Positions 26,340 through 33,829 of a stretch of 33,829 nucleotides of DNA are shown in pieces (the stretch's first letter is position 1; each line of letters starts with the position of its first letter). The notes beneath the pieces were generated by a model. It did not search any database. It saw only the letters and a program-made list of their open reading frames with translations, and was not told the origin of the DNA. The stretch comes from Cyanobacteria bacterium SIG27 (lineage in GTDB: Bacteria; Cyanobacteriota; Vampirovibrionia; Gastranaerophilales; Gastranaerophilaceae): the NCBI GenBank assembly GCA_015152565.1, contig SUTT01000022.1, forward strand, positions 1 to 33,829, read 5' to 3'. The translations under genes were made by a program, and so were the position numbers.

Positions 26340-28655
26340 ATGTTATCTTCCATTAAGGAATTGGATGTAAATAGTATTGAAAGCTCGACATTAATTGAGT
26401 ATCTACGCATAAAAGGTGAAAATCCTGATTGCGTTATCTTATTTCAAATTGGTAAATTCTTCCTTACTTTTTTTGAAGAAGCGAAACTTTTCTCTCAATT
26501 GACGGGCTTTATTCTTAATGCCAGAACTTTTAAAGGAACTGGCGATATAATGCAGTGCGGATTTAATGCTAGTAGTAATCCAAATGTGTATATAAAATTA
26601 TTATTAAAAGAAGGATATAGGGTATGTTTATGTCCTGAGTATAAAAATGAAAATGGCAAAAGTTTTAGAAGATTAACAAGAATTTATACTGCTGGCACAA
26701 CATTTGAGGCTGATTTTCTTGATTGTGATGAAAATAATTATATTCTTGCTGCTTGCAAAAGTGGTAAAGAGATAAATATTGCTTATGCTGATGTATCAAC
26801 GGGTCAATTTTATAGAACAAAAGGCGAATATGCGGAAGCTAAAATTGAGATAGAAAAAATTGAGCCTAGCGAAGTGTTGATTTTGAAATCTCAAAAAGAA
26901 CATTTTGAAAACATAATTAATAAATATAACACCATTCTTCTTGACGATAATTTTAGTCCTGATTGCCCTAAGTTTAATATTGAACAGTATTGCAAACTGA
27001 CTCAAAAAGATTTTTGTTCAAAGCTTGATGAGATTATTGATTATGAAATTGATAACTATTTGTCAATGGATGAAATCACAAGAAAAACTCTTGAACTGAC
27101 AAAAAATAAACGTTTTTTGAAGAAAAAAGGAAGTTTGTTGTGGTTTTTGGATTATACAAAAACATCGATGGGTGCTCGACTTCTTAAAAAAAATATTAAT
27201 GAGCCGTTGTTAAACATTAAAAAAATTCAACAAAGGCAAGAAGCGGTTCGAGAATTATTAAATAATCCTAAAATTATAGAATCTTGCATTGAAGTTATGA
27301 AAAAATTCTGCGATTTACAAAGAACTTGTAGCAGAATTTCCAATCAAACGATTTTGCCTAAAGACTTATTATCCTTGGCGCAAAATTCAGTCTTTCTTGA
27401 AGAATTGAGTTTAATTTGTGCTAATGTTGATTCATATTTATTGAAATTAAACAAAAGTAAAGTTGATAAAATTCTAGATTTTGCTTACGAAATTCAAACA
27501 GCAATAAAAAATGATGCTTCATCTGAATTAAAAAATGGCAATATAATAAAAGATGGCTATAATGGTGAATTAGATTTCATTAGAAGTCAGCTTTATAAAT
27601 ATGACAAGGAATTAGACAAGTACGAACAAGAGTTAAGACAAAAGTATGGCATTAAAAATTTAAAGATTACAAAAAGTATAGGAATTGGTTTTTGCGTTGA
27701 AGTGACGCCTTCAAATGCGCACAAACTGATTGATAAATTTTATAAAATTCAAGAAATATACAATTGTATTCGCTTTACTAACGATAAATTAAGAGAAATA
27801 CAAAAAGAATATAGTGACTTGATTTTAAAAGCTAACAAGCTTGAATATAAATTATATTGTGAAATTCGTTTGTTTTGCACTCAATTCGTTGGAATCATAA
27901 GAACACTTGCGCAAGAAATTGCAAATATTGACGTGTATGTTTCTTATGCAAAAGCCGCACTTGATAATGGTTTGGTTTGCCCTAGTTTTAATGAAGATGG
28001 AATATATATCCAAAATGGTTTTCATCCGAGTTTGTTGAAGCTTCAAAATGCCGTGATTAAAAACGGAACAAATATGGATAATGGTAATACTTTTGTGATT
28101 ACAGGCGCTAACATGAGTGGAAAGTCCACTTATTTAAAACATAATGCAATCATTGTATTATTATCTCAAATTGGTGCTTATGTTCCTGCTGATAAAGCCG
28201 ATATATCAATTGTGGATAAGATTTTCTTTAGGCAAGGCTCAACAGATGATATTGTCAATAGCAATTCAAGCTTTATGATTGAGATGAATGATTTAAAATT
28301 TATTCTTGAAAATATTACAAATAATTCTCTTGTATTGTTGGATGAACCTGCTAAAAGCACAAATGCAAAAGAAGGCGGTGCCATAGCAAGAGCAGTTTGC
28401 GAATATTTGATTGAAAATACAAATGCTAAAATAATGGTTGCAACGCATAATTTGGAATTAGCCAAAATGGAAAAAATGTTCCCACAGCGTGTTTATAATT
28501 ATGTCATTGGCGAAAGTGATGCTTCTAAAGCAATCATTTTTGATCGAAAACTTCGCCGAGGAGTTGTTGATTCGAGCTTTGCAATAAATACAGCAATTTT
28601 GGCAAAGTTTCCAGATAAAATAATCAAGCTTGCAAAAAAATATGCTGCAAATTAA
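26340..28655 (+). CDS. MutS-family ATPase lacking the mismatch-recognition Phe-x-Glu motif
   Basis: Related to MutS, which finds mismatches in DNA; 771 residues against about 850-880 for typical MutS. The N-terminal domain I is recognisable (LIEYLRIKGENPDCVILFQI), but the invariant GDFYE is replaced by GKFFL (residues 38-42), so the wedge Phe is kept and the Glu is lost. The ATPase core is present: Walker A GANMSGKST (589-597) and Walker B LVLLDEP with Asp668 and Glu669. The following signature reads AKSTNAKEGG instead of GRGTSTYDG. It is thus a diverged MutS1 or a paralogue with another task. The start follows directly after the rpo terminator and has no Shine-Dalgarno, so a different start or low expression is possible. 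No mutL is in the window. Confidence 0.85.
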   Translation: MLSSIKELDVNSIESSTLIEYLRIKGENPDCVILFQIGKFFLTFFEEAKLFSQLTGFILNARTFKGTGDIMQCGFNASSNPNVYIKLLLKEGYRVCLCPEYKNENGKSFRRLTRIYTAGTTFEADFLDCDENNYILAACKSGKEINIAYADVSTGQFYRTKGEYAEAKIEIEKIEPSEVLILKSQKEHFENIINKYNTILLDDNFSPDCPKFNIEQYCKLTQKDFCSKLDEIIDYEIDNYLSMDEITRKTLELTKNKRFLKKKGSLLWFLDYTKTSMGARLLKKNINEPLLNIKKIQQRQEAVRELLNNPKIIESCIEVMKKFCDLQRTCSRISNQTILPKDLLSLAQNSVFLEELSLICANVDSYLLKLNKSKVDKILDFAYEIQTAIKNDASSELKNGNIIKDGYNGELDFIRSQLYKYDKELDKYEQELRQKYGIKNLKITKSIGIGFCVEVTPSNAHKLIDKFYKIQEIYNCIRFTNDKLREIQKEYSDLILKANKLEYKLYCEIRLFCTQFVGIIRTLAQEIANIDVYVSYAKAALDNGLVCPSFNEDGIYIQNGFHPSLLKLQNAVIKNGTNMDNGNTFVITGANMSGKSTYLKHNAIIVLLSQIGAYVPADKADISIVDKIFFRQGSTDDIVNSNSSFMIEMNDLKFILENITNNSLVLLDEPAKSTNAKEGGAIARAVCEYLIENTNAKIMVATHNLELAKMEKMFPQRVYNYVIGESDASKAIIFDRKLRRGVVDSSFAINTAILAKFPDKIIKLAKKYAAN

Positions 28656-28666
28656 CTTATTATAAT

Positions 28667-30058
28667 TTATTTATTAGCTCTTCCGTAGATATCTTTATAT
28701 CTTATAATATCTTCTTCGACTAATTTATCGCCTTTTTGAACTTCGATAATTTTTAGTTCACTATCGTAAGGGTTAGCTAAAGAATGAATTGCTTTAATTG
28801 GAATATCAATTGAAGAACCGGCTTTAAGCATATATACTTTATCGTCAAGTGTTACTCTTGCAATTCCTGATAAAACTACCCAATGCTCAGAGCGATGGTT
28901 GTGAGATTGCAAGCTTAATTGACCTTTTCTTGAAACACAAATCATTTTTGTTAAGTAGCCATCACCTTGGTTTAATACAGTATAATAACCCCAAGGGCGA
29001 TAAACAGTTGTGTGGATTTTATGAGCGTCATTTTTCTTTTCTTTGAGTTGTTCAAAAATGTGTTTAACATTTTGAGTATCGTTTTTATCGCAAGCTAAAA
29101 TGGCGTCTGGAGTTTCAACTATTATCACATCTTTTAAGCCAACACCTGCTACGGTTCTATTTGATGAATATAGCATTGAATTTTTGCAATCGGTTTCTAT
29201 GACGTTTCCAATTTTAACGTTTCCGTTTTCATCTTTTTTATTAGTAGCATAAACCGCATCCCAAGAGCCTAAATCTGTCCAATCGCATTGCATTTTAACC
29301 ATTGCGATATTTTTAGCATGTTCTAATACGGCATAGTCAAATGAAATTGATGGATATTTATCAAAAGTCATATAGTTTATATCGTCTTGAATTTTGAAAT
29401 TAAATTCTTGTGTAACGTTGTAAATATCTGAAGCTACGTCTTTTAAAGTTTCTATTAAAATAGAGGCCTTAAAAACAAAAATGCCTGAGTTCCAAAAATA
29501 GTTTTCATCGTTTAAATATTTTTTTGCAGTTTCCATATCCGGCTTTTCTTTAAAACATTCGACACTGTAGCCGGTTTCTAGTTTTTCGCCTGTTTTAATA
29601 TACCCAAAGCCTGTACCTGCTTGAGTTGGTTTAACGCCAATTGTCGCAATGTAGCCTAGTTTTGCAAGTTTTTGAGCCTCATCAATAGTTTTTCTAAAAT
29701 TATCTTCATCTTCAATTAAATGATCAGACGGTAAAACCAATATTATATCGTCAACTCCGCAATCTAAAATGAATTTTGTGGCTATTGCAATAGCAGGAGC
29801 TGTGTTTTTGGCTGCTGGTTCTGCCATGATTCTGACATCTTTGTTATATTCGCTTAATTGCATTCTAACATCGCTAACATGTTTAGCGTTTGTAATGGCT
29901 AAAATGTTGTCGATATCCATTATTCCCATTAAGCGTTCGTAGGTGCGCTCTAATAGGCTTTTTTTGGAATTTAATTTTAGCAATTGCTTAGGGTAAAGTT
30001 CACGAGATAAAGGCCACAATCTTGAACCTGAACCGCCTGCTAATATAATTCCATGCAT
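28667..30058 (-). CDS. manC: Mannose-1-phosphate guanylyltransferase / mannose-6-phosphate isomerase
   Basis: A bifunctional enzyme making GDP-mannose: it isomerises fructose-6-phosphate to mannose-6-phosphate and joins mannose-1-phosphate to GTP; 463 residues, typical length. The N-terminal nucleotidyltransferase shows GGSGSRLWPLSRELYPKQ at residues 8-25. The C-terminal type II isomerase cupin shows YRPWGYYTVL and QLSLQSHNHRSEHWVVLSG (about 380-400). GAGGTG precedes the ATG. On the minus strand a TATAAT box lies about 40 bases upstream (near 30097), with no clear -35. It converges with the MutS-like gene, with only 11 bases between the stops. GDP-mannose feeds surface polysaccharide, in line with its neighbours. 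Confidence 0.94.
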   Translation of the reverse strand: MHGIILAGGSGSRLWPLSRELYPKQLLKLNSKKSLLERTYERLMGIMDIDNILAITNAKHVSDVRMQLSEYNKDVRIMAEPAAKNTAPAIAIATKFILDCGVDDIILVLPSDHLIEDEDNFRKTIDEAQKLAKLGYIATIGVKPTQAGTGFGYIKTGEKLETGYSVECFKEKPDMETAKKYLNDENYFWNSGIFVFKASILIETLKDVASDIYNVTQEFNFKIQDDINYMTFDKYPSISFDYAVLEHAKNIAMVKMQCDWTDLGSWDAVYATNKKDENGNVKIGNVIETDCKNSMLYSSNRTVAGVGLKDVIIVETPDAILACDKNDTQNVKHIFEQLKEKKNDAHKIHTTVYRPWGYYTVLNQGDGYLTKMICVSRKGQLSLQSHNHRSEHWVVLSGIARVTLDDKVYMLKAGSSIDIPIKAIHSLANPYDSELKIIEVQKGDKLVEEDIIRYKDIYGRANK

Positions 30059-30121
30059 TTTAACACCTCTTTATTATACTAATTAGGTTAATTATAGCAT
30101 AATTTAGAGCATGGGGAGTGA

Positions 30122-30940
30122 TTATTTTTTAGCTAAAAGATAATCAGATAATGAATTTTCCCAATTAGGGAGAACATCACCACTATCTAAAACGCAATAT
30201 CTTGGTCTTAGCGCCGGGCGAGGAAAATCACTTTTATCTATTGCACTAACAACAACATCTCTTTTTTTAAGTTCAAAAATTTTCTTGGTAAAATCAGCCC
30301 AACCAGCACTTCCTGATGAAGTTACATGGTAAATTCCATAGGGTTTATTTTCTTTTATTGTTTCAATGATTTTTTTAGCTAAATCGGCTGCGTTAGTAGG
30401 ACAACCAATTTGATCATCCACAACTGAAATTTCTTTTCTAAAATTAGAAAAAGTAAGCATAGCATCAACGTACCCACCAACACCATATAACCAAGAAGTT
30501 CTTAAAATATAGTGTTTTTTTGTCGCTTTTATAATTTCTTTTTCGCCAGCAAGTTTAGATTTACCATAGATATTTATCGGGTTTGTAGCGTCAGTTGTTT
30601 TGTACGGTTTATCTGAATTTCCATCAAAAACATTGTCAGTTGAAATATAAAGTATTGGAATATTGTGATTTTTGGCAATTCGTGCAATGTTTTTTGTACC
30701 GAGTTGATTAACGTTATATGCTAATTCAGGGTTATCTTCTGCTTGGTCAATATTCGTGTAACCTGCTAAATGAATAATGAAATCAAGGCTAATTTTATTC
30801 ATAATTTCATTAACCATTTTTGTATTGGTTACATCAAAAATTTTAGAATTACAAGCCCAATATTGCCAGCCTTCTTCGTCTAGCAAAGGACATAAGGATT
30901 TGCCTAATAATCCTGACGCACCTGTAACTAAAATTCTCAT
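30122..30940 (-). CDS. dTDP-4-dehydrorhamnose reductase family protein (RmlD-like)
   Basis: A short-chain dehydrogenase of 272 residues that probably carries out the last reduction in dTDP-rhamnose synthesis. The NAD(P)-binding motif GASGLLG is at residues 7-13 and the catalytic Tyr-x3-Lys is YGKSK (Tyr125, Lys129). The STDYVFDG segment of this family reads STDNVFDG. The segment VDDQIGCPTNAADLAK matches the RmlD pattern DQxGxPT. The other rml genes are not adjacent, so the sugar product could be another deoxyhexose. The weak ribosome site AAGGCG lies upstream of the ATG. It is followed by manC on the same strand after a 63-base gap with its own promoter-like element. Confidence 0.88.
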   Translation of the reverse strand: MRILVTGASGLLGKSLCPLLDEEGWQYWACNSKIFDVTNTKMVNEIMNKISLDFIIHLAGYTNIDQAEDNPELAYNVNQLGTKNIARIAKNHNIPILYISTDNVFDGNSDKPYKTTDATNPINIYGKSKLAGEKEIIKATKKHYILRTSWLYGVGGYVDAMLTFSNFRKEISVVDDQIGCPTNAADLAKKIIETIKENKPYGIYHVTSSGSAGWADFTKKIFELKKRDVVVSAIDKSDFPRPALRPRYCVLDSGDVLPNWENSLSDYLLAKK

Positions 30941-30973
30941 CTATGCTTCGCCTTTAGAAAAAATCACTCTACT

Positions 30974-31002
30974 TTAGACTTTTTATATCATTTAATTATG
31001 AT
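30974..31002 (+). promoter_or_regulatory. Promoter for the substrate-binding protein gene
   Basis: TTAGAC (30974-30979) and TATGAT (30997-31002) are 17 bases apart. The expected transcription start is only about 5-8 bases before the ATG at 31015. No Shine-Dalgarno is visible there, so the mRNA may be nearly leaderless. Confidence 0.5.
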
Positions 31003-31014
31003 AAAATCAATATT

Positions 31015-32856
31015 ATGAAGAAATGTGTTTACTTAATCTTAATATTTTTATTTTTGATTGGAATTAGCTGTTTAATTTTTAAAAAAGATTATGGTTTTGA
31101 TGAAAACCATGCTGAAATCCATGAACCGTTAATTGTTCAAAATAGCTATGTTCCTACTGGTAAAAACGTTACAATTGATGGCGTTGATTATTTGCAAACC
31201 CAATTACCTATTGGTAAATTTGGCGGAGTTTTTACATCTAGCATTTTAGGAGATCCTAAAACATTTAATCCATACAATGCAAGTGACGCTACTAGCACCG
31301 AATTATCTGAAATTATGTATGATGGTTTAGTGCAAACAAATCCAACAAATGGTGAAGTTATACCAAAATTAGCTAAAAAAATAGAAGTTTTAAAAGATAA
31401 TAAAACTTATATTATAACTTTAAGAAAAGGTATAAAATGGTCTGATGGTGTTGAAATTACGGCTGATGATGTTTATTTTACATACAACACCATTATTTTT
31501 GGCGGTTTTGGAGATGGTTCAGCTAAAGATGTTATGACAATTGATGGCAAATTACCAAGTATAGAAAAGATTGATAAATACACGGTTAAATTTACAACTC
31601 CTAAAATTTTTGCACCGTTTTTAAGAAATTTATCGGCTTCAATTGTTCCAAAACACGTATTTGAAAAAGCAACAAATAAGGGAAAAGAATATTTCTTAAC
31701 TTTTCAAAGTATTGATACTAAACCTAATAACATCATTTATAGCGGAGCTTTCTATATTAGTGAATATATTCCATCTCAAAGAGTGGTGTTAAAGAAAAAT
31801 CCTAATTATTATTTAATTAATAAAAATAATGAAAAATTGCCTTATATTGATAAGTGGGTAAGTATAATTTCGGGTGATACAAACAATCAAACTCTTAAAT
31901 TTGAATCAGGTGCAATTGATGTTTTGGCTGTTAACGGAGCTTTGGTTAACCGTTATCGAGAATTAAAAAAACATGGTGATTTTGAATTATATAACCTTGG
32001 GGCAAGCACAAATACAACTTTTGTTGTTTTTAATCTAAATAATAGAAAAAATAAAGATGGAAAATATTATGTTAACCCAACAAAACAGGCTTGGTTTCAT
32101 GATAAGAATTTTAGAAGTGCAGTTGATTGGGCAATTGATAGGCAAGATTTAGTTATTAATATTTTTTCTGGACTAGCGCAGCCTTTGTATAGTGCTGAAC
32201 CAATAAATAGTATATTTTTAAATGAAAAAGTAGCAAAAGGGCATCCAAAAGATATTGAATATGCTAAAAAGTTGCTTTTAAAAAGTGGGTTTTATTATAA
32301 AAATAATATTTTATACGATAAAAAAGGAAATAAAGTTGAATTTGAGCTTTTAACTAACGCAGGAAACACTCAAAGAGAAGCTTCAGGGGTTTCTATAAAG
32401 CAAGATTTAGAAGCTCTTGGAATGAAAGTTAATTTTAAAGCGATTGAGTTTAACAGTTTAATTAATCGAATTATGAACACTGTTGATTACGACTGTGTTT
32501 TAATAGCATTAACTTCAAATATTAATGAACCAAATGCGGGCTATAATGTTTGGAATCCTTACGGAGCTTTGCATTTATTTAACCAAAGAACAGCAAATGA
32601 CCTAAAAGAAAGTGATAAAATTTTAGATTTTGAAAATAAAATAATTAATCTGTTTAAAAAAGGAGCGCTTGAATTAGATTTTAACAAAAGAAAACAAATT
32701 TATGATGAATATCAGCAAATTGTTGCGGATGAAAACCCTATGATATACTTATATGCCCCATTAAACATTTACGCTATTAGAAAAAAAGTAAAAAACGTTT
32801 ATCCAACAAAAATTGGCGGTCTTTTTCATTCGATGGCAGAAATTTATATCGATTAA
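31015..32856 (+). CDS. ABC transporter substrate-binding protein, family 5 (peptide/nickel type)
   Basis: An extracytoplasmic binding protein of the oligopeptide/dipeptide/nickel importer type; 613 residues. It has an N-terminal hydrophobic segment (about residues 4-22) with Cys20 in LIGISC, which is only a partial lipobox, so it may be a lipoprotein or stay anchored by the helix. The family core is clear: DPKTFNPYNASDATS, then YIITLRKGIKWSDGVEITAD (the signature region), and later FRSAVDWAIDRQDLV. No permease or ATPase genes are adjacent, so it would work with a transporter encoded elsewhere. The substrate cannot be told. Its stop overlaps the convergent ligase gene by 3 bases. Confidence 0.88.
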   Translation: MKKCVYLILIFLFLIGISCLIFKKDYGFDENHAEIHEPLIVQNSYVPTGKNVTIDGVDYLQTQLPIGKFGGVFTSSILGDPKTFNPYNASDATSTELSEIMYDGLVQTNPTNGEVIPKLAKKIEVLKDNKTYIITLRKGIKWSDGVEITADDVYFTYNTIIFGGFGDGSAKDVMTIDGKLPSIEKIDKYTVKFTTPKIFAPFLRNLSASIVPKHVFEKATNKGKEYFLTFQSIDTKPNNIIYSGAFYISEYIPSQRVVLKKNPNYYLINKNNEKLPYIDKWVSIISGDTNNQTLKFESGAIDVLAVNGALVNRYRELKKHGDFELYNLGASTNTTFVVFNLNNRKNKDGKYYVNPTKQAWFHDKNFRSAVDWAIDRQDLVINIFSGLAQPLYSAEPINSIFLNEKVAKGHPKDIEYAKKLLLKSGFYYKNNILYDKKGNKVEFELLTNAGNTQREASGVSIKQDLEALGMKVNFKAIEFNSLINRIMNTVDYDCVLIALTSNINEPNAGYNVWNPYGALHLFNQRTANDLKESDKILDFENKIINLFKKGALELDFNKRKQIYDEYQQIVADENPMIYLYAPLNIYAIRKKVKNVYPTKIGGLFHSMAEIYID

Positions 32857-33829
32857 TTTAGCTCGGGCGCATTTAATATCGCAATAAATGTCCAAAATAA
32901 AAACTGCAATTGTGGTCTAAACCAAATAGTATCAAAAAGACCGTGTCCCATTGTCGCAGCTATTAAAAGAATAATTGATAAAGCTAATACTTTTGAATTT
33001 ATTGCTTTTTTGTCATTAAGACAAACTTTAAGGCAATGTCTTACGACTAAAATTAAAAATATTATAAAAGAAATCAAAGCGAAAATGCCGCTTTCAACAG
33101 CAATTTCTAATGGTACGCAGTATGAACCGAGTGCATCGTAGCCTGTTTTCATATATAATCCATAAATTTCTCTAAAGTTTTGGTTTCCAACACCAATACC
33201 CAAAAATGGATTATCTAGAAACATTTTAATTACGGCTTCATAGACGTTTAATCTAAAAGAAATTGAACTATCGGCACGAAGTGCAAAAATTGATTCGAAG
33301 CGTTTAATTAAAGCAGGGTTTGTGATTATAAAAAGAAGCATTCCAATTATTCCTGCTATAGTTAAATTTTTATATCTTTTTTTGATATTAGATAAGCCAC
33401 CAAGTTGGGTTTTTGCATAATAAATTAAAGCTAAAAATAATACTGGGAAAAAGAATAAAAATCCAAGATATGCACCTCTGCAACCTGTATCGATTATTGC
33501 GATTAAATTAATAAGTAATAAAGCTAGAAATACTAAAGCTATTCTTTTTTTACCTTGTTTTAAATTAACCAAAATTAAATAAACTAAACTCGGTAAACCA
33601 CAAAGCAAGTACCCTGCTAAAAGATTGGGGTTATAAGGTTGTAATGTTCCATAAGCACGAGATATGACTTGCTCTGGGTTGATATTTGTCATATCTTGCC
33701 AGCCTGAAATTTCAACCACTCCACCCATATTTTGTAAAATTGCAATAACTGATTCAAAGCTCATTAAGCCGGCTATAAAAAGAATTATTGAGGGAATTTT
33801 AGATGAATTTGTTTTAAAAAATATTCCTG
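32853..33829 (-). CDS. O-antigen ligase / polymerase family membrane protein, N-terminus beyond window
   Basis: A polytopic membrane protein of the Wzy/WaaL (O-antigen ligase) family, which polymerises surface polysaccharide repeats or joins them to a lipid carrier. The frame is open to the right edge (the visible part begins GIFFKTNSSK and continues hydrophobic), so the ATG at 33764 is probably internal; 325 residues are visible. The family region is recognisable: CRGAYLGFLFFF followed by SFRLNVYEAVIKMFLDNPFLGIGVGNQNF, then further membrane helices. At least eight hydrophobic segments are visible. The neighbouring manC and rmlD-like genes support a polysaccharide role. Ligase and polymerase cannot be separated by sequence alone. 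Confidence 0.85.
   Translation of the reverse strand, partial: GIFFKTNSSKIPSIILFIAGLMSFESVIAILQNMGGVVEISGWQDMTNINPEQVISRAYGTLQPYNPNLLAGYLLCGLPSLVYLILVNLKQGKKRIALVFLALLLINLIAIIDTGCRGAYLGFLFFFPVLFLALIYYAKTQLGGLSNIKKRYKNLTIAGIIGMLLFIITNPALIKRFESIFALRADSSISFRLNVYEAVIKMFLDNPFLGIGVGNQNFREIYGLYMKTGYDALGSYCVPLEIAVESGIFALISFIIFLILVVRHCLKVCLNDKKAINSKVLALSIILLIAATMGHGLFDTIWFRPQLQFLFWTFIAILNAPELN

Overview
The window is AT-rich (roughly one third G+C by eye) and most likely comes from a non-photosynthetic relative of Cyanobacteria, of the Gastranaerophilales/Melainabacteria (Vampirovibrionia) type found in guts. The main evidence is the RNA polymerase operon: beta' is split into rpoC1 and rpoC2 at the cyanobacterial position, and rpoC2 carries a very large insertion in the trigger loop. 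A VKOR-thioredoxin fusion, also common in cyanobacteria, agrees. The lineage is inferred from gene structure, not from a search.

Layout. 1-1725: 5' part of mutS2 (minus strand, cut by the left edge). 1767-2043: a GC-rich mosaic of short hairpins. 2037-3140: a two-domain cytidine deaminase-like gene. 3182-3450: a possible small RNA ending in a palindromic terminator. 3566-3706: an unannotated 46-residue peptide gene with a good ribosome binding site and its own terminator. 3785-5500: two half-size ChrA transporters and a membrane-anchored protein, behind tRNA-Thr(CGT). 5634-6524: a Xer recombinase. 6585-6777: tRNA(CAT) with promoter and terminator.

6924-10997 is an accessory block. An NgoPII-like restriction endonuclease and a C5-cytosine methyltransferase overlap, and two uncharacterised genes continue in the same direction. 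A divergent 71-residue gene starts across an operator-like intergenic region. 10998-11619 has no gene. It holds repeated AATTACATT motifs, a perfect 32-bp palindrome and five GGACA repeats spaced exactly 11 bp apart.

11620-16524 (plus strand): a DnaJ-like co-chaperone with a reduced zinc finger, an EF-hand-like protein whose Shine-Dalgarno lies in a hairpin, a VKOR-DsbA fusion for disulfide formation, queH for queuosine, and a secreted M48 metalloprotease with a TPR-like tail. 16535-17049 is a second, larger copy of the GC-rich hairpin mosaic, just before a strong promoter for rpoB-rpoC1-rpoC2 (17332-26291) and its terminator. A MutS-like ATPase lacking the mismatch-reading Phe-x-Glu motif follows. 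The right end carries envelope polysaccharide genes (manC, an rmlD-type reductase, and an O-antigen ligase/polymerase cut by the right edge) and a peptide-type ABC substrate-binding protein.

The best candidates for undescribed biology are the hairpin mosaic repeat, the phased GGACA array with its palindromes, the two unknown genes attached to the restriction-modification pair, the 46-residue peptide and the altered MutS.
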